Position numbers and translations under genes: made by a program. Positions 8,685 through 17,676 of a stretch of 64,000 nt of DNA are shown piece after piece. Source of the DNA: Jannaschia sp. M317 (lineage in GTDB: Bacteria > Pseudomonadota > Alphaproteobacteria > Rhodobacterales > Rhodobacteraceae); NCBI RefSeq assembly GCF_025141175.1, contig NZ_CP081155.1, positions 3,253,001 through 3,317,000 of the forward strand. The letters are read 5' to 3'. Each line of letters opens with the position of its first letter. Position 1 is the stretch's first letter. The notes under the pieces are model-generated. The model saw only the letters and a program-made list of their open reading frames with translations, was not told the origin of the DNA and did no database searches.

Positions 8685-9962
8685 TTACGACTCCATCCCG
8701 CGCCGGATCCGCCGAACCACCCACCAAACGGCCGCGACGACAGGGATCACGGCAACGGCCGACACCATTTCCTTGGACCAGCCGAGCTGGGCCCCAAACG
8801 GATAGAGAGCCGCGGCCACCAGGCCCAGCGCGTAGTAGCTGATCGCCACGACCGACAGGCCCTCGACCGTCTTTTGCAATCGCAACTGTGCCGCGGCCCG
8901 GTCGTCCATCGACCGCAGCAACAAGGCGTTCTGTGTCGCGCGGTCGACGTTTACGCGGGTGGACAACAGATCGCCCGCCCGTTTGGCCCGCTCGGCCAAT
9001 GCTTCCATCCGGCCCTGGACAGACCGGCAGGTCCGCATTGCCGGATCGAAGCGGCGCATCATGAATTCCGCCAGGGTCTGACGTCCGCCAAAGCGGTCTT
9101 CTCGCAGGACCGAGATCCGTTGCTGGACCAGCGCGTCATAGGCATCCATCGCACCGAACCGGAAAGAGGATCGCGCCAGCATCCGTTCCAGGTCAGAGCC
9201 GATTGTCAGCAATCCTTCCAACGTCGTCTCGGTCTGTGCCTCACCCGCGCGCAGTGCGCCAACCAGGTCCGACAGGGTCTTGTCCATCTCCCCCAGCTCT
9301 GCCGACAACGCCCGGGCCCGTGGCAGGGTCAGCATGGCCATGGTCTTGTAAGTCTCGATCTCGCAGAGGCGCTGGACGATCCGCCCGACGCGCCGATCGC
9401 CCGCGTCGTCCGAGGCGAAGACGGCAAAGCGGATGTGCCCGCCGGTATCGATACGGAAATCGCTGGCGATAATGGCGCTGTCGTCCAGAACGCTGGCCAC
9501 GGCCAGGCTTTCTGGAACAAACCACCCGGCCAATTTTTCGTCAATCGCGCTGTCTTCGGGCCGGTTTTCCACCCGGATCAGGGCCGAGGTCAGACGCATC
9601 CCCGGCGCGTCATCCAGCCAATCGGCGGGAAATTCATTGAAGACACTGCCGTCAAAGGGCCGATCCGCGACGCCATCCGAGAACAGCGTGTAGGTCACGA
9701 ACTCCGTATGGCTTTCCCATTTCAGGCGGTGCTTGCCAAGCTGGCCAAAGAAGTGCGTGGCCCCCGGTTTCGGGTGATCGGCCCCGAACCGATCCAACAG
9801 CGCCTCCAGGTGGGCGCGGTCGACGGCACGGTCGCGATTGGCGGCGTCGTCTTCGCGCTTGATCGCCAGAAATGCGGCCCGGCATGGGGCCGTCAGGACC
9901 GGAAAAGGCCGCGCGTGCAACTCGTTGGCCAACTCGTATCGGCGGGGGTGGTCGCGCAGCAT
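8685..9962 (-). CDS. DUF3422 family membrane protein
   Basis: A 425-residue protein. The N-terminus, MLRDHPRRYELANELHARPFP, is the hallmark of DUF3422, a family found widely in alphaproteobacteria with no proven function. The body is largely soluble and helical. Two hydrophobic segments lie near the C-terminus (VVAISYYALGLVAAALYPF and MVSAVAVIPVVAAVWWVV), followed by an Arg-rich end, so it is probably a cytoplasmic domain anchored by a C-terminal hairpin. The ATG at 9962, after GAGG, fits the family; the frame is open a little further upstream. It converges with argB. Confidence 0.85.
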   Translation of the reverse strand: MLRDHPRRYELANELHARPFPVLTAPCRAAFLAIKREDDAANRDRAVDRAHLEALLDRFGADHPKPGATHFFGQLGKHRLKWESHTEFVTYTLFSDGVADRPFDGSVFNEFPADWLDDAPGMRLTSALIRVENRPEDSAIDEKLAGWFVPESLAVASVLDDSAIIASDFRIDTGGHIRFAVFASDDAGDRRVGRIVQRLCEIETYKTMAMLTLPRARALSAELGEMDKTLSDLVGALRAGEAQTETTLEGLLTIGSDLERMLARSSFRFGAMDAYDALVQQRISVLREDRFGGRQTLAEFMMRRFDPAMRTCRSVQGRMEALAERAKRAGDLLSTRVNVDRATQNALLLRSMDDRAAAQLRLQKTVEGLSVVAISYYALGLVAAALYPFGAQLGWSKEMVSAVAVIPVVAAVWWVVRRIRRGMES

Positions 9963-10047
9963 CGGAACCTCATGCGTTTCTGCTGAGCTAGCGCGCAAGC
10001 GACACTGCGCAAACGGGGGGGACGGTATGCCTTGGTATTCGTGACTT

Positions 10048-11247
10048 TCACGTCACGCGACGACGTATCGCAAATTCCGGACGGCGGTATTCACCCTGGT
10101 CCATCACCTCGCGGATGTGGCCGACCGCCGCGTCGACATCCGCCTCTGACAAGAACAGCGGGGTAAAGCCGAACCGCAAGATGTCGGGCGCGCGGAAATC
10201 GCCGATGACGCCGCGCGCAATCAGGGCCTGAACGATGGCGTAGCCGTCGGGATGCCGCAGGCTGACCTGCGACCCGCGCGGCACGCCGGGCACCAGCGCA
10301 GGCATCAGATCGGGGCAGGCGCGCGTCACGGCGTCCAGAAACCGATCCGACAGTTCCAGAGATCGGGCGCGCAGCGCGGGCATGTCGACCTCGTCCCAGA
10401 TGTCGAGCGCGGCGTCCAGCGCGGCCAATTGCAGAACCGGCGGCGTGCCGACGCGCATCCTCTCGATCCCGTCGCCTGGCGCATAATCCAGATCGAAGGC
10501 AAAGGGAGCGGCATGGCCAAGCCAGCCCGACAGCGCCGGGCGCACCGCATCGTGCAGCCCCTCGCGCACGTAGATGAAGGCAGGCGCGCCCGGCCCCGCA
10601 TTCAGGTATTTATAGGTGCAGCCCACGGCGAAATCCGCCCCCGCCCCCGTCAGATCCACCTCATGGGCACCGGCGGAATGGGCCAGGTCCCAAACCGTAA
10701 GTATGCCTTTACGCTTTGCCGCCGCCGTCAGGGCGGCCATGTCGTGCAGCCGTCCCGTGCGGTAATCGACCTGGGTCAGCATCAGAACGGCCACATCATC
10801 CGTCAGCGCCCCCTCGATGGCTTCGGGGGCTACGGTGCGCAGCTCAAACCCCTGACCTAAAGTAGAAATCAAGCCCTGCGCCATGTAGAGATCGCTGGGA
10901 AAGTTGCCGCTGTCCGACAGAACAACGCGGCGGTCCCCGGCCAGATGCAGGGCCGAGGCCAGCGCCTGATAGACCTTGATCGACAGGGTGTCGCCGGTGG
11001 TGACGGTGCGCGGAGCGGCCCCGATCAATCGTCCGATCCGGTCGCCCAGCCGCGTGGGCCAGCCCATCCAACCGGCACCGCCCGCGCCCTCGTTCCAGCC
11101 CCGGATCAGCAGCTTGCCCCAGTCATCCTCGATGGTCTGGCGCACCCGTTCAGCCGCGGCTTTGGGCAATGGCCCCAGGGAGTTGCCGTCAAGATAGATC
11201 ACCCCTTCGGGCAGAAAGAATCGCCCGCGCAACTCGGTCCAATCCAT
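10048..11247 (-). CDS. kynU: Kynureninase
   Basis: A 399-residue PLP enzyme that cleaves kynurenine to anthranilate and alanine in tryptophan breakdown. Visible are IYLDGNSLGPLP at the N-terminus, the PLP lysine in CTYKYLNAGPGAPAF, DLAHSAGA upstream of it and the C-terminal RFGFTPLFLSEADVDAAV. The ATG at 11247 follows GGAG at a good distance. No kynA or kynB lies nearby in this window, so the gene stands alone between DUF3422 and the divergent pntAB operon. Confidence 0.94.
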   Translation of the reverse strand: MDWTELRGRFFLPEGVIYLDGNSLGPLPKAAAERVRQTIEDDWGKLLIRGWNEGAGGAGWMGWPTRLGDRIGRLIGAAPRTVTTGDTLSIKVYQALASALHLAGDRRVVLSDSGNFPSDLYMAQGLISTLGQGFELRTVAPEAIEGALTDDVAVLMLTQVDYRTGRLHDMAALTAAAKRKGILTVWDLAHSAGAHEVDLTGAGADFAVGCTYKYLNAGPGAPAFIYVREGLHDAVRPALSGWLGHAAPFAFDLDYAPGDGIERMRVGTPPVLQLAALDAALDIWDEVDMPALRARSLELSDRFLDAVTRACPDLMPALVPGVPRGSQVSLRHPDGYAIVQALIARGVIGDFRAPDILRFGFTPLFLSEADVDAAVGHIREVMDQGEYRRPEFAIRRRVT

Positions 11248-11520
11248 CGAGAAAACTCCGCTTCTTCGGCGTAGCACGCCAGGTGCCGCGACCCTGCGAC
11301 ACTGCGGCAGGTGGGTAAAGGCCATGCAACGCGGACCCTGCGTAAGCTGCTCCAGCGCTTAAACTCAAAATTAATTTTGATATTTGAGCCATTTGTTGTC
11401 ATTTTCCAACACGTCAGACGCTGTGACGCAACATAGTTTCACTCGTCCGTTGCTTAGCTTGAGCATCTTGCGTGCCACAGATAAGAGGCGACATCGCCAC
11501 CAGTTTCCGGAGACCAAGCA
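11248..11520. promoter_or_regulatory. Divergent kynU/pntA control region with AT-rich palindrome
   Basis: These 273 bases between kynU and pntA contain the most AT-rich spot of the neighbourhood. A perfect 16-base palindrome, TCAAAATTAATTTTGA, lies at 11365-11380, and CTCAAA/TTTGAG arms extend around it. TTAA at 11359 and 11371 are eight bases apart, one off the CtrA spacing. It probably carries promoters for both directions; no exact -35/-10 can be fixed. A CCGGAG before pntA is its ribosome-binding site. Confidence 0.4.
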
Positions 11521-13095
11521 ATGAAGATCGGCGCACCGAAAGAGGTTCACGAGGGCGAAGCCCGCGTGGCGATCACCCCAGACAGCGCGGGGCATCTTCA
11601 AAAGCTCGGCTATGACGTCGCCGTCGAGGCCGGCGCGGGCGAAAAGGCTGGCTTCACCGATGCCGCCTATCGCCAGGCAGGTGTGGACGTCATCGACGGC
11701 ACCGATCAGCTTTGGAAAATCGCAGATATCGTCGCCAAGGTCCGTCCCCCCACCGAGGACGAAATCGCCCGCCTGGAACACGGCAAGACGCTGATCTCTT
11801 TCTTCTACCCCTCGTCCAACCAGGCTCTGATGGAGTTGGCCCGCGACAAGGGTGCGTCGGTCATTGCGATGGACATGGTCCCGCGCATTTCGCGTGCGCA
11901 GAAGATGGACGCGCTGTCGTCGATGGCCAATATCGCGGGCTACCGTGCTGTCATCGAGGCGGGCAACAACTTCGGCCGCTTCTTTACCGGCCAGGTCACC
12001 GCTGCGGGCAAGGTGCCCCCGGCAAAGGTTCTGGTCGTCGGCGCCGGCGTGGCCGGTCTGGCGGCAATCGGCACCAGCACGTCGCTGGGCGCGATCACCT
12101 ACGCCTTCGACGTGCGCCCCGAAGTGGCCGAACAGATCGAATCGATGGGCGCGGAGTTCGTGTTCCTCGAATTCTCCGACGATGAACTGCCCGACGGCGC
12201 CGAGACCGGCGGCTATGCGCCGCCGTCCTCGCCGGAATTCCAGGAAAAGCAGTTGGCGAAGTTCCGCGAAATCGCGCCGGACATCGACATCGTCATCACC
12301 ACCGCGTTGATCCCGAACCGCCCGGCCCCGTTGCTGTGGACCAAGGATATGGTCGAGGCGATGAAGCCCGGCTCCGTCGTGATCGACCTGGCCGCCGAGC
12401 GGGGCGGCAACTGCGAGTTGACGGTCCAGGATCAGAAGATCGTGTCCGACAACGGCGTGACGATCATCGGCTACACCGACTTCCCCAGCCGTATGGCGAC
12501 GCAGTCCTCGACGCTTTACGGCAACAACATCCGCCACATGATGGCCGATCTGACGCCCGAGAAAGACGGTCAGGTCGTGCACAACATGGAGGACGACGTG
12601 ATCCGCGGTGCGACCATCGCGCATGAGAACGCGATCACCTTCCCGCCGCCGCCGCCAAAGGTCGCAGCGATTGCGGTGCAGAAGAAAGAGAAGCCCAAGG
12701 AGCTGACACCCGAGGAGAAACGCGCCGCAGAAGTCGCCGCCTTCAAGTCGGAGACGAAGTTCCAGGTCGGCCTGCTGGCCGTCGGCGGCGCGCTGCTGCT
12801 GTTGGCAGGGTTGTTCACGCCTGCCAGCTTCATGCAGCACTTCATCGTCTTCACGCTGGCCTGTTTCGTCGGCTTCCAGGTTATCTGGAACGTCGCCCAT
12901 TCCCTGCACACGCCTTTGATGGCGGTCACGAACGCGATTTCGTCGATCATCATCCTGGGGGCGCTGGTGCAGATCGGCTCTGGCTCGATCCTGGTCACGA
13001 TCCTGGCTGCGGCCGCGGTCTTCATGGCCGGGGTGAATATCTTCGGCGGCTTCCTCGTCACCCGGCGCATGCTCGCCATGTTCCAAAAATCTTAA
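11521..13095 (+). CDS. pntA: NAD(P) transhydrogenase subunit alpha
   Basis: A 524-residue subunit of the proton-translocating transhydrogenase, which makes NADPH from NADH using the proton gradient. The N-terminal soluble NAD-binding part begins [20 protein letters not shown] and holds [20 protein letters not shown] marks the domain end. A charged linker ([17 protein letters not shown], near 390) leads to four membrane segments (about 415-515). The fused one-chain form is the two-gene PntAB type, unlike the split three-gene form of some alphaproteobacteria. pntB follows after 15 bases. Confidence 0.96.
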   Translation: MKIGAPKEVHEGEARVAITPDSAGHLQKLGYDVAVEAGAGEKAGFTDAAYRQAGVDVIDGTDQLWKIADIVAKVRPPTEDEIARLEHGKTLISFFYPSSNQALMELARDKGASVIAMDMVPRISRAQKMDALSSMANIAGYRAVIEAGNNFGRFFTGQVTAAGKVPPAKVLVVGAGVAGLAAIGTSTSLGAITYAFDVRPEVAEQIESMGAEFVFLEFSDDELPDGAETGGYAPPSSPEFQEKQLAKFREIAPDIDIVITTALIPNRPAPLLWTKDMVEAMKPGSVVIDLAAERGGNCELTVQDQKIVSDNGVTIIGYTDFPSRMATQSSTLYGNNIRHMMADLTPEKDGQVVHNMEDDVIRGATIAHENAITFPPPPPKVAAIAVQKKEKPKELTPEEKRAAEVAAFKSETKFQVGLLAVGGALLLLAGLFTPASFMQHFIVFTLACFVGFQVIWNVAHSLHTPLMAVTNAISSIIILGALVQIGSGSILVTILAAAAVFMAGVNIFGGFLVTRRMLAMFQKS

Positions 13096-13110
13096 AGCGG
13101 GGCCAGACAC

Positions 13111-14607
13111 ATGGAACTCGGATTCACCAATGCGGCCTATGTCGTCGCGGGCGTTCTCTTCATTCTGTCGCTGGGCGGGCTGAGCAGTCAGGAAAGCGCC
13201 AAGCGCGCAATCTGGTACGGTATCGTGGGCATGGCCCTGGCGGTCGTCGCGACGATCGTCGGGCCGGGCGCGGGGCTTTGGCCGCTGTCCATCATCCTGA
13301 TCGGCCTTGGCGGGGCCATCGGCTATCAGCTGGCCACCAAGGTCCAGATGACCCAGATGCCGGAACTGGTCGCCGCGATGCATTCGCTTGTCGGTCTGGC
13401 GGCGGTTTTCGTCGGCCTGAACGCGCATATAGAGATCGGCCGCGTGGCGGCTGCCTTTGCGGAGGCTGGCGCAGCCTTCCCGCGGGGCTACGGCGAGACC
13501 CCCGAGGTCGCGCTGGCCGGGGCTGCCGTGGCTGAACAGTTCAGCGGTTTCGCGGCGCTGGTCGCCAAGAAGATCCCGGTCGAGATCACGATCCTGCAGA
13601 TCGAACTGTTCCTCGGCATCTTCATCGGGGCCGTGACCTTTACCGGGTCTGTCATCGCCTACGGCAAGCTGGCCGGACGGGTCGACAGCACGGCGAAAAA
13701 GCTGCCCGGAGGTCACATGCTGAACGCCGGTGCTGCCGGTCTCAGCCTGCTGATGCTGGTGATCTACATGTCGTCGGGTTCGACGCTGGCGCTGGTCGTG
13801 ATGACGTTGGCCGCGCTTTTCATCGGCTATCACCTGATCATGGGCATTGGCGGGGCGGACATGCCTGTCGTCGTTTCGATGTTGAACAGCTATTCCGGCT
13901 GGGCGGCTGCCGCGATCGGCTTCTCGCTCGGCAACGATCTGCTGATCACGGTCGGCGCGCTGGTCGGTTCGTCTGGTGCGATCCTGTCCTACATCATGTG
14001 CAAGGCCATGAACCGCAGCTTTGTCTCGGTCATCCTGGGTGGCTTTGGCGGCCCGGCGGGTGAGCAGATGGCCGTCGAAGGCGAGCAGATCGCCATCGAC
14101 GCCGACGGTGTTGCCACGGCCCTGAACGAGGCCGACAGCGTCGTCATCGTGCCGGGCTACGGCATGGCCGTGGCGCAGGCGCAGCAGAACGTCGCCGAAC
14201 TGACGCGCAAGCTGCGCGCGGCAGGCAAGGAGGTCCGCTTTGCGATCCACCCGGTCGCCGGTCGCCTGCCCGGTCACATGAACGTGCTGCTGGCCGAAGC
14301 GAAGGTTCCCTACGACATCGTGCTGGAGATGGACGAGATCAACGACGACTTCCCCGACACGGACGTCGTGATCGTCATCGGGTCCAACGACATCGTGAAT
14401 CCGGCGGCGCAGGACGATCCGAACTCCCCGATCGCGGGAATGCCGGTTCTGGAAGTCTGGAAAGCCAAGCAGGTGTTCGTGTCCAAGCGCGGTCAGGGCA
14501 CCGGGTATTCCGGCATCGAGAACCCGCTGTTCTTCAAGGACAACACGCGGATGTTCTATGGCGACGCCAAGGCGTCGCTCGACACGCTGCTGCCCAAGAT
14601 CGACTGA
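13111..14607 (+). CDS. pntB: NAD(P) transhydrogenase subunit beta
   Basis: A 498-residue partner of PntA. The first about 270 residues form membrane segments of the proton channel. The C-terminal about 180 residues form the NADP-binding domain, with [12 protein letters not shown] as the nucleotide loop, [18 protein letters not shown], and the [17 protein letters not shown] end that closes over NADP. It is in operon with pntA and is followed by a strong hairpin terminator at 14632. The Shine-Dalgarno sequence is weak, consistent with coupling to pntA. Confidence 0.96.
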   Translation: MELGFTNAAYVVAGVLFILSLGGLSSQESAKRAIWYGIVGMALAVVATIVGPGAGLWPLSIILIGLGGAIGYQLATKVQMTQMPELVAAMHSLVGLAAVFVGLNAHIEIGRVAAAFAEAGAAFPRGYGETPEVALAGAAVAEQFSGFAALVAKKIPVEITILQIELFLGIFIGAVTFTGSVIAYGKLAGRVDSTAKKLPGGHMLNAGAAGLSLLMLVIYMSSGSTLALVVMTLAALFIGYHLIMGIGGADMPVVVSMLNSYSGWAAAAIGFSLGNDLLITVGALVGSSGAILSYIMCKAMNRSFVSVILGGFGGPAGEQMAVEGEQIAIDADGVATALNEADSVVIVPGYGMAVAQAQQNVAELTRKLRAAGKEVRFAIHPVAGRLPGHMNVLLAEAKVPYDIVLEMDEINDDFPDTDVVIVIGSNDIVNPAAQDDPNSPIAGMPVLEVWKAKQVFVSKRGQGTGYSGIENPLFFKDNTRMFYGDAKASLDTLLPKID

Positions 14608-14631
14608 CCGCAGGGCACCGATCCCAAACCA

Positions 14632-14661
14632 GAAAGGGCCGCCCAACCGGGCGGCCCTTTC
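14632..14661. terminator. Bidirectional terminator between pntB and the convergent gene
   Basis: A perfect 13-base stem (arms GAAAGGGCCGCCC and GGGCGGCCCTTTC) around an AACC loop. It ends in T-rich bases on both strands and lies between two convergent genes, so it can serve both. Confidence 0.85.
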
Positions 14662-14681
14662 CTATTCGACCTGAGGTCGAA

Positions 14682-15155
14682 TTACATGTTCAGGATGGTT
14701 TCGATTTCGTCCCGGTCACCATTGTCGCTGTCGAAGGCACGGAAATAGATCTCGGCGATCTGCGTGTCGGTCAGCGTGGAGGCGTCCACCTCGAAGCCTT
14801 GGCGGTCGAGGAAGTTCTGCACCGACTTCACAACCGAGGCTTCGCCGATCGGCTCCAGGCCCAGTTCGTCGGCTTCGGCCAGCGTCATGCGACGCTCAGA
14901 CAGCGCATAGCCTGTGCCTTCACCGGCGAGGACCTGCTTGATCTGCTGCGCTTCGGGCGCATCGCCCTGCGTCAGGGCATAGATCTCGACGATCTGCTCA
15001 TCCGACAGGGTCGTCATGTCGTAGTTGGCGAACCCGTTCGTCTCGAGGATGTTCTCGACCGAGTCGACCATGGTCGGCGACACGCCGGTATAGGCGAGGG
15101 CCGGGGCGGTCAGGGACAGGGCGGCGGCGGTGGAGATAACGGCAAAGCGTTTCAT
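14682..15155 (-). CDS. Secreted hypothetical protein with an internal duplication
   Basis: A 157-residue protein with a clear signal peptide (MKRFAVISTAAALSLTAPALA, cleavage after ALA). The mature part is acidic and contains two copies of the same unit: VDSVENILETNGF...TLSDEQIVEIYAL (about 31-62) and VKSVQNFLDRQGF...TLTDTQIAEIYFRAF (about 110-141). Both units look like short helix-turn-helix bundles. It is expected in the periplasm or outside. I recognise no named family. It shares the terminator at 14632 with pntB. Confidence 0.75.
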   Translation of the reverse strand: MKRFAVISTAAALSLTAPALAYTGVSPTMVDSVENILETNGFANYDMTTLSDEQIVEIYALTQGDAPEAQQIKQVLAGEGTGYALSERRMTLAEADELGLEPIGEASVVKSVQNFLDRQGFEVDASTLTDTQIAEIYFRAFDSDNGDRDEIETILNM

Positions 15156-15326
15156 GTAGTATTCCTTTCACATTGTGACGGCCGCTGCTGTGCGGCGTCT
15201 TGCAATCACAACAGCCTCAACCGCGATTCAGTTTCCAAATTTCCGATTTTTTTTCTTTGGAACCCGTAGGTTAGTTGTGCGTTTGAACGGGTTTTCCGAA
15301 CGCGTCAGCGGTCTCGCAGACACACG

Positions 15327-15356
15327 AACGCCCCGGCCGTTTCCGACCGGGGCGTT
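15327..15356. terminator. Hairpin after the flavodoxin-like gene
   Basis: Arms AACGCCCCGG and CCGGGGCGTT around a ten-base loop, 55 bases beyond the minus-strand stop at 15411. It is a strong stem but lacks a T-run, so it may be a processing or termination signal. Confidence 0.5.
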
Positions 15357-15410
15357 GCTCAACGAATACCTTCCAGTCCGCACAACCAATCGGAAGGCAC
15401 CCGGAGGGGG

Positions 15411-15917
15411 TCAGGCCGCAGTAAGGACCGACGGGGACATTGCGCCATCGCGCATCGTTGCGGCCAAATCTGTCAGGTGGCTTCCATAGCGGCGCATGGA
15501 CTGCGCGCTGGTCACTGCCGCACCGGGCGCGGCCCAAGTCATCGCATGGGCATCGGCCAGCGCCCAGAGGTCGGCCTCGGTCGAGGCGTCGCCGTCCCGG
15601 ATGTTCATGCCATCGGTCAGAACCGCTGCCAGCTTGCCTTGCCAATCGCGCGGCGACAGGTGGCTGCGGCTGGTGTCGGCAAAGGCCCGCATTCTAGGCG
15701 AGAGGCCATTGGCCCCTGCCTGGCTTGCGAAAACGATGACGTCTGCGGCATCCAGACCTTCCCAGACCTCAGCAGGCAGGTCGCCGGCAGGCAGTTGCCA
15801 CAGGCGCACTGTTCCGCCTGCGGCGGCGGCACCATCGGCCAGCGCCTCTGCCCTCCGAACAAGCGGAAGCGTGGCGGAACACAAGATGATCTCGATCTTC
15901 GGGGCCTGGGGCGTCAT
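15411..15917 (-). CDS. Flavodoxin-like (WrbA/NQO-type) protein
   Basis: A 168-residue protein with an alpha/beta flavodoxin-like layout: IEIILCSATLPLVRRAEALADG at the start, DLPAEVWEGLDAADVIVFASQAGANGLSPRMRAFAD in the middle (the place of the flavin-binding loop of quinone reductases), and GKLAAVLTDG afterward. The phosphate-binding loop is not a canonical T-x-T-G-x-T, so flavin binding is uncertain. Quinone reduction or an NADPH-dependent FMN reductase-like role is possible. It lies beside the sugar operon but is separated from it by 72 bases. Confidence 0.6.
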   Translation of the reverse strand: MTPQAPKIEIILCSATLPLVRRAEALADGAAAAGGTVRLWQLPAGDLPAEVWEGLDAADVIVFASQAGANGLSPRMRAFADTSRSHLSPRDWQGKLAAVLTDGMNIRDGDASTEADLWALADAHAMTWAAPGAAVTSAQSMRRYGSHLTDLAATMRDGAMSPSVLTAA

Positions 15918-15989
15918 GGGGCGTCCTCTCGGTCGGTGTGCATGTGCAACGACCGAGAGGTTGATCTTGTTCCAGGCGGTGCCAGCCGG

Positions 15990-16673
15990 TCAGAGCAGGC
16001 GCGCGTAATCGCTTGCCAGCAGGTGCACCGGATCGACGTCTTCGTCGATGTCCGCAAAACGGCCGATCGGTTCGCGGAACCAATTGTCGGTGTTGTCGTC
16101 GTTGACGGTCGACACCTCGCCGATCAGCACGTCGCCCCCCTCGCCCCAGAAGGCGTGCCAATCGCCCGGCATCAAGGTGACGCTCTCGCCCGGGGCGAAT
16201 TTCAACACTTCGCCGGGGGCGAAATCGCGGCGGATACCGTCGCAATACACCGTGCCGCCCGCGGTCTCATCGAAGGCCCCATCCTCGGCCGAGCCATAAA
16301 GCTGGATCGCCAGCGTTGCCCCACCCCGGTTGATGATGTCCTCGGCCTTGAGCCAATGGGAATGCATCGGGCTGAGCTGATCCTTGCGCGAAATCATGAT
16401 TTTCTCGGCATAGCACATGCCGCCACCGCGCTTCAGATCCTCCTGCCGACCGTTGCGGGTGGTGAACAGAAACAAGCCCATCTCGTCGAACTTGCCCGCG
16501 CCATAGTCGGTGATGTCCCAACCGAACATCCCGTCGATCAGCGGCTGGATATCCGTCTTGCGGGCCCGCATCTCGTCGGGGGACCAATAGGCGAAGGGGG
16601 GCATCACATACCCGAAGGAGCGGATGAATTCATCCCCCCGAAGGAGGATGTCGTTGATTTCAGACCGTTTCAT
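15990..16673 (-). CDS. D-lyxose ketol-isomerase-like sugar isomerase
   Basis: A 227-residue cupin enzyme of the D-lyxose isomerase family, which interconverts lyxose with xylulose and, in known members, mannose with fructose. MKRSEINDILLRGDEFIRSFGY is a typical start. Metal ligands are visible as MHSHWLKAEDIINRGG (two His and a Glu, about 105-115) and GDWHAFWGEGG (His near 180). The ATG at 16673 comes one base after the ATPase stop, so it is the last gene of the sugar-uptake operon. That position suggests it isomerises the sugar released by the glycosidase encoded upstream. Confidence 0.87.
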   Translation of the reverse strand: MKRSEINDILLRGDEFIRSFGYVMPPFAYWSPDEMRARKTDIQPLIDGMFGWDITDYGAGKFDEMGLFLFTTRNGRQEDLKRGGGMCYAEKIMISRKDQLSPMHSHWLKAEDIINRGGATLAIQLYGSAEDGAFDETAGGTVYCDGIRRDFAPGEVLKFAPGESVTLMPGDWHAFWGEGGDVLIGEVSTVNDDNTDNWFREPIGRFADIDEDVDPVHLLASDYARLL

Positions 16674-16674
16674 G

Positions 16675-17673
16675 TCAGATCCTGTTACCGTCGGCACCAA
16701 AGTAGTGCAGCGGCGCATTCGAGAAATCGAGCCCGATCGTCTGTCCCGGCCTCAGATCCGTCGTCCCGTCGGTCCGGACGGTCAGCTTGCCCGCCTCACC
16801 ACAATCGACGATCAGATAGGTATCGGCACCCAGATATTCGGTGACGTCCACAACGCCCTGCAGGTCGCTGCCGCCCAGGCCGATGGCCTCGGGGCGAATG
16901 CCCAGGTGAACGGCCCCCTCGGGCGCGTCCGCGCGGACCGAGGCAGGCATGATGTTCATCTTGGGCGATCCGATGAACTGCGCCACGAACAGGTTTCCGG
17001 GCCGATCGTACAGCTCGCGCGGCGATCCGACTTGTTCGATCCGACCCGCCTGCAAGACCACGATCCGGTCGGCCAGGGTCATCGCCTCGACCTGGTCGTG
17101 GGTGACGTAGATCATCGACGCCTTCAACGATTGGTGCAGCTTGGCAATCTCGTAGCGCATCTCGACACGCAGGGACGCGTCCAGGTTCGACAGCGGTTCA
17201 TCGAACAGGAACGCGGTGGGGGCCCGCACGATGGACCGACCGATGGCGACGCGCTGCCGTTGGCCACCTGACAGATCCTTGGGCCGCCGCTCCAGATATT
17301 CCTCCAGGCGCAGGACGCGGGCGGCATCGCCGACCTTTTCCTCGATTTCCGACTTCGGCGCGCCGGACGTCTTGAGCGAGAAGCCCATGTTCTCACCCAC
17401 CGTCATGTGGGGGTAGAGCGCGTAGCTCTGGAACACCATCGCCAACCCGCGCTTGGCGGGCGGCTCTGCGGTCTTGTCGGCCCCGTCGATCAGGATCTGA
17501 CCGCGCGACGTCTCCTCCAGGCCGGCAATCATGCGCAGCAGGGTGGACTTGCCGCAGCCGGACGGCCCGACAAAGATGACGAACTCGCCGTCGTTGATCT
17601 CCAGGTCGACGCCCTTGATGACCTGCACTTCGCCGAACCACTTTTCGACGCCGTTGAGTGTGATGGATCCCAT
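16675..17673 (-). CDS. Sugar ABC transporter ATPase (UgpC/MalK type)
   Basis: A 332-residue ATPase for the carbohydrate importer in this operon. The Walker [10 protein letters not shown] (36-44), Q-loop [12 protein letters not shown], signature [13 protein letters not shown], Walker [12 protein letters not shown] and switch His in [14 protein letters not shown] are all intact. The C-terminal about 90 residues form the TOBE regulatory domain ([10 protein letters not shown]), as in MalK and UgpC. A GGAGG lies ahead of its ATG. It should energise the two permeases encoded just upstream in transcription order. Confidence 0.94.
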   Translation of the reverse strand: MGSITLNGVEKWFGEVQVIKGVDLEINDGEFVIFVGPSGCGKSTLLRMIAGLEETSRGQILIDGADKTAEPPAKRGLAMVFQSYALYPHMTVGENMGFSLKTSGAPKSEIEEKVGDAARVLRLEEYLERRPKDLSGGQRQRVAIGRSIVRAPTAFLFDEPLSNLDASLRVEMRYEIAKLHQSLKASMIYVTHDQVEAMTLADRIVVLQAGRIEQVGSPRELYDRPGNLFVAQFIGSPKMNIMPASVRADAPEGAVHLGIRPEAIGLGGSDLQGVVDVTEYLGADTYLIVDCGEAGKLTVRTDGTTDLRPGQTIGLDFSNAPLHYFGADGNRI

Positions 17674-17676
17674 CGT

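Noticed and set aside
11359..11374. A second CtrA-like site (TTAA-N8-TTAA) ahead of pntA
   Set aside because: Spacing is eight, not seven, and it overlaps an AT-rich palindrome; not called.
11371..14646. A 1091-codon minus-strand frame opposite pntA and pntB
   Set aside because: Antisense to a certain operon; composition rich in His, Asp and Arg, typical of antisense translation in this genome.
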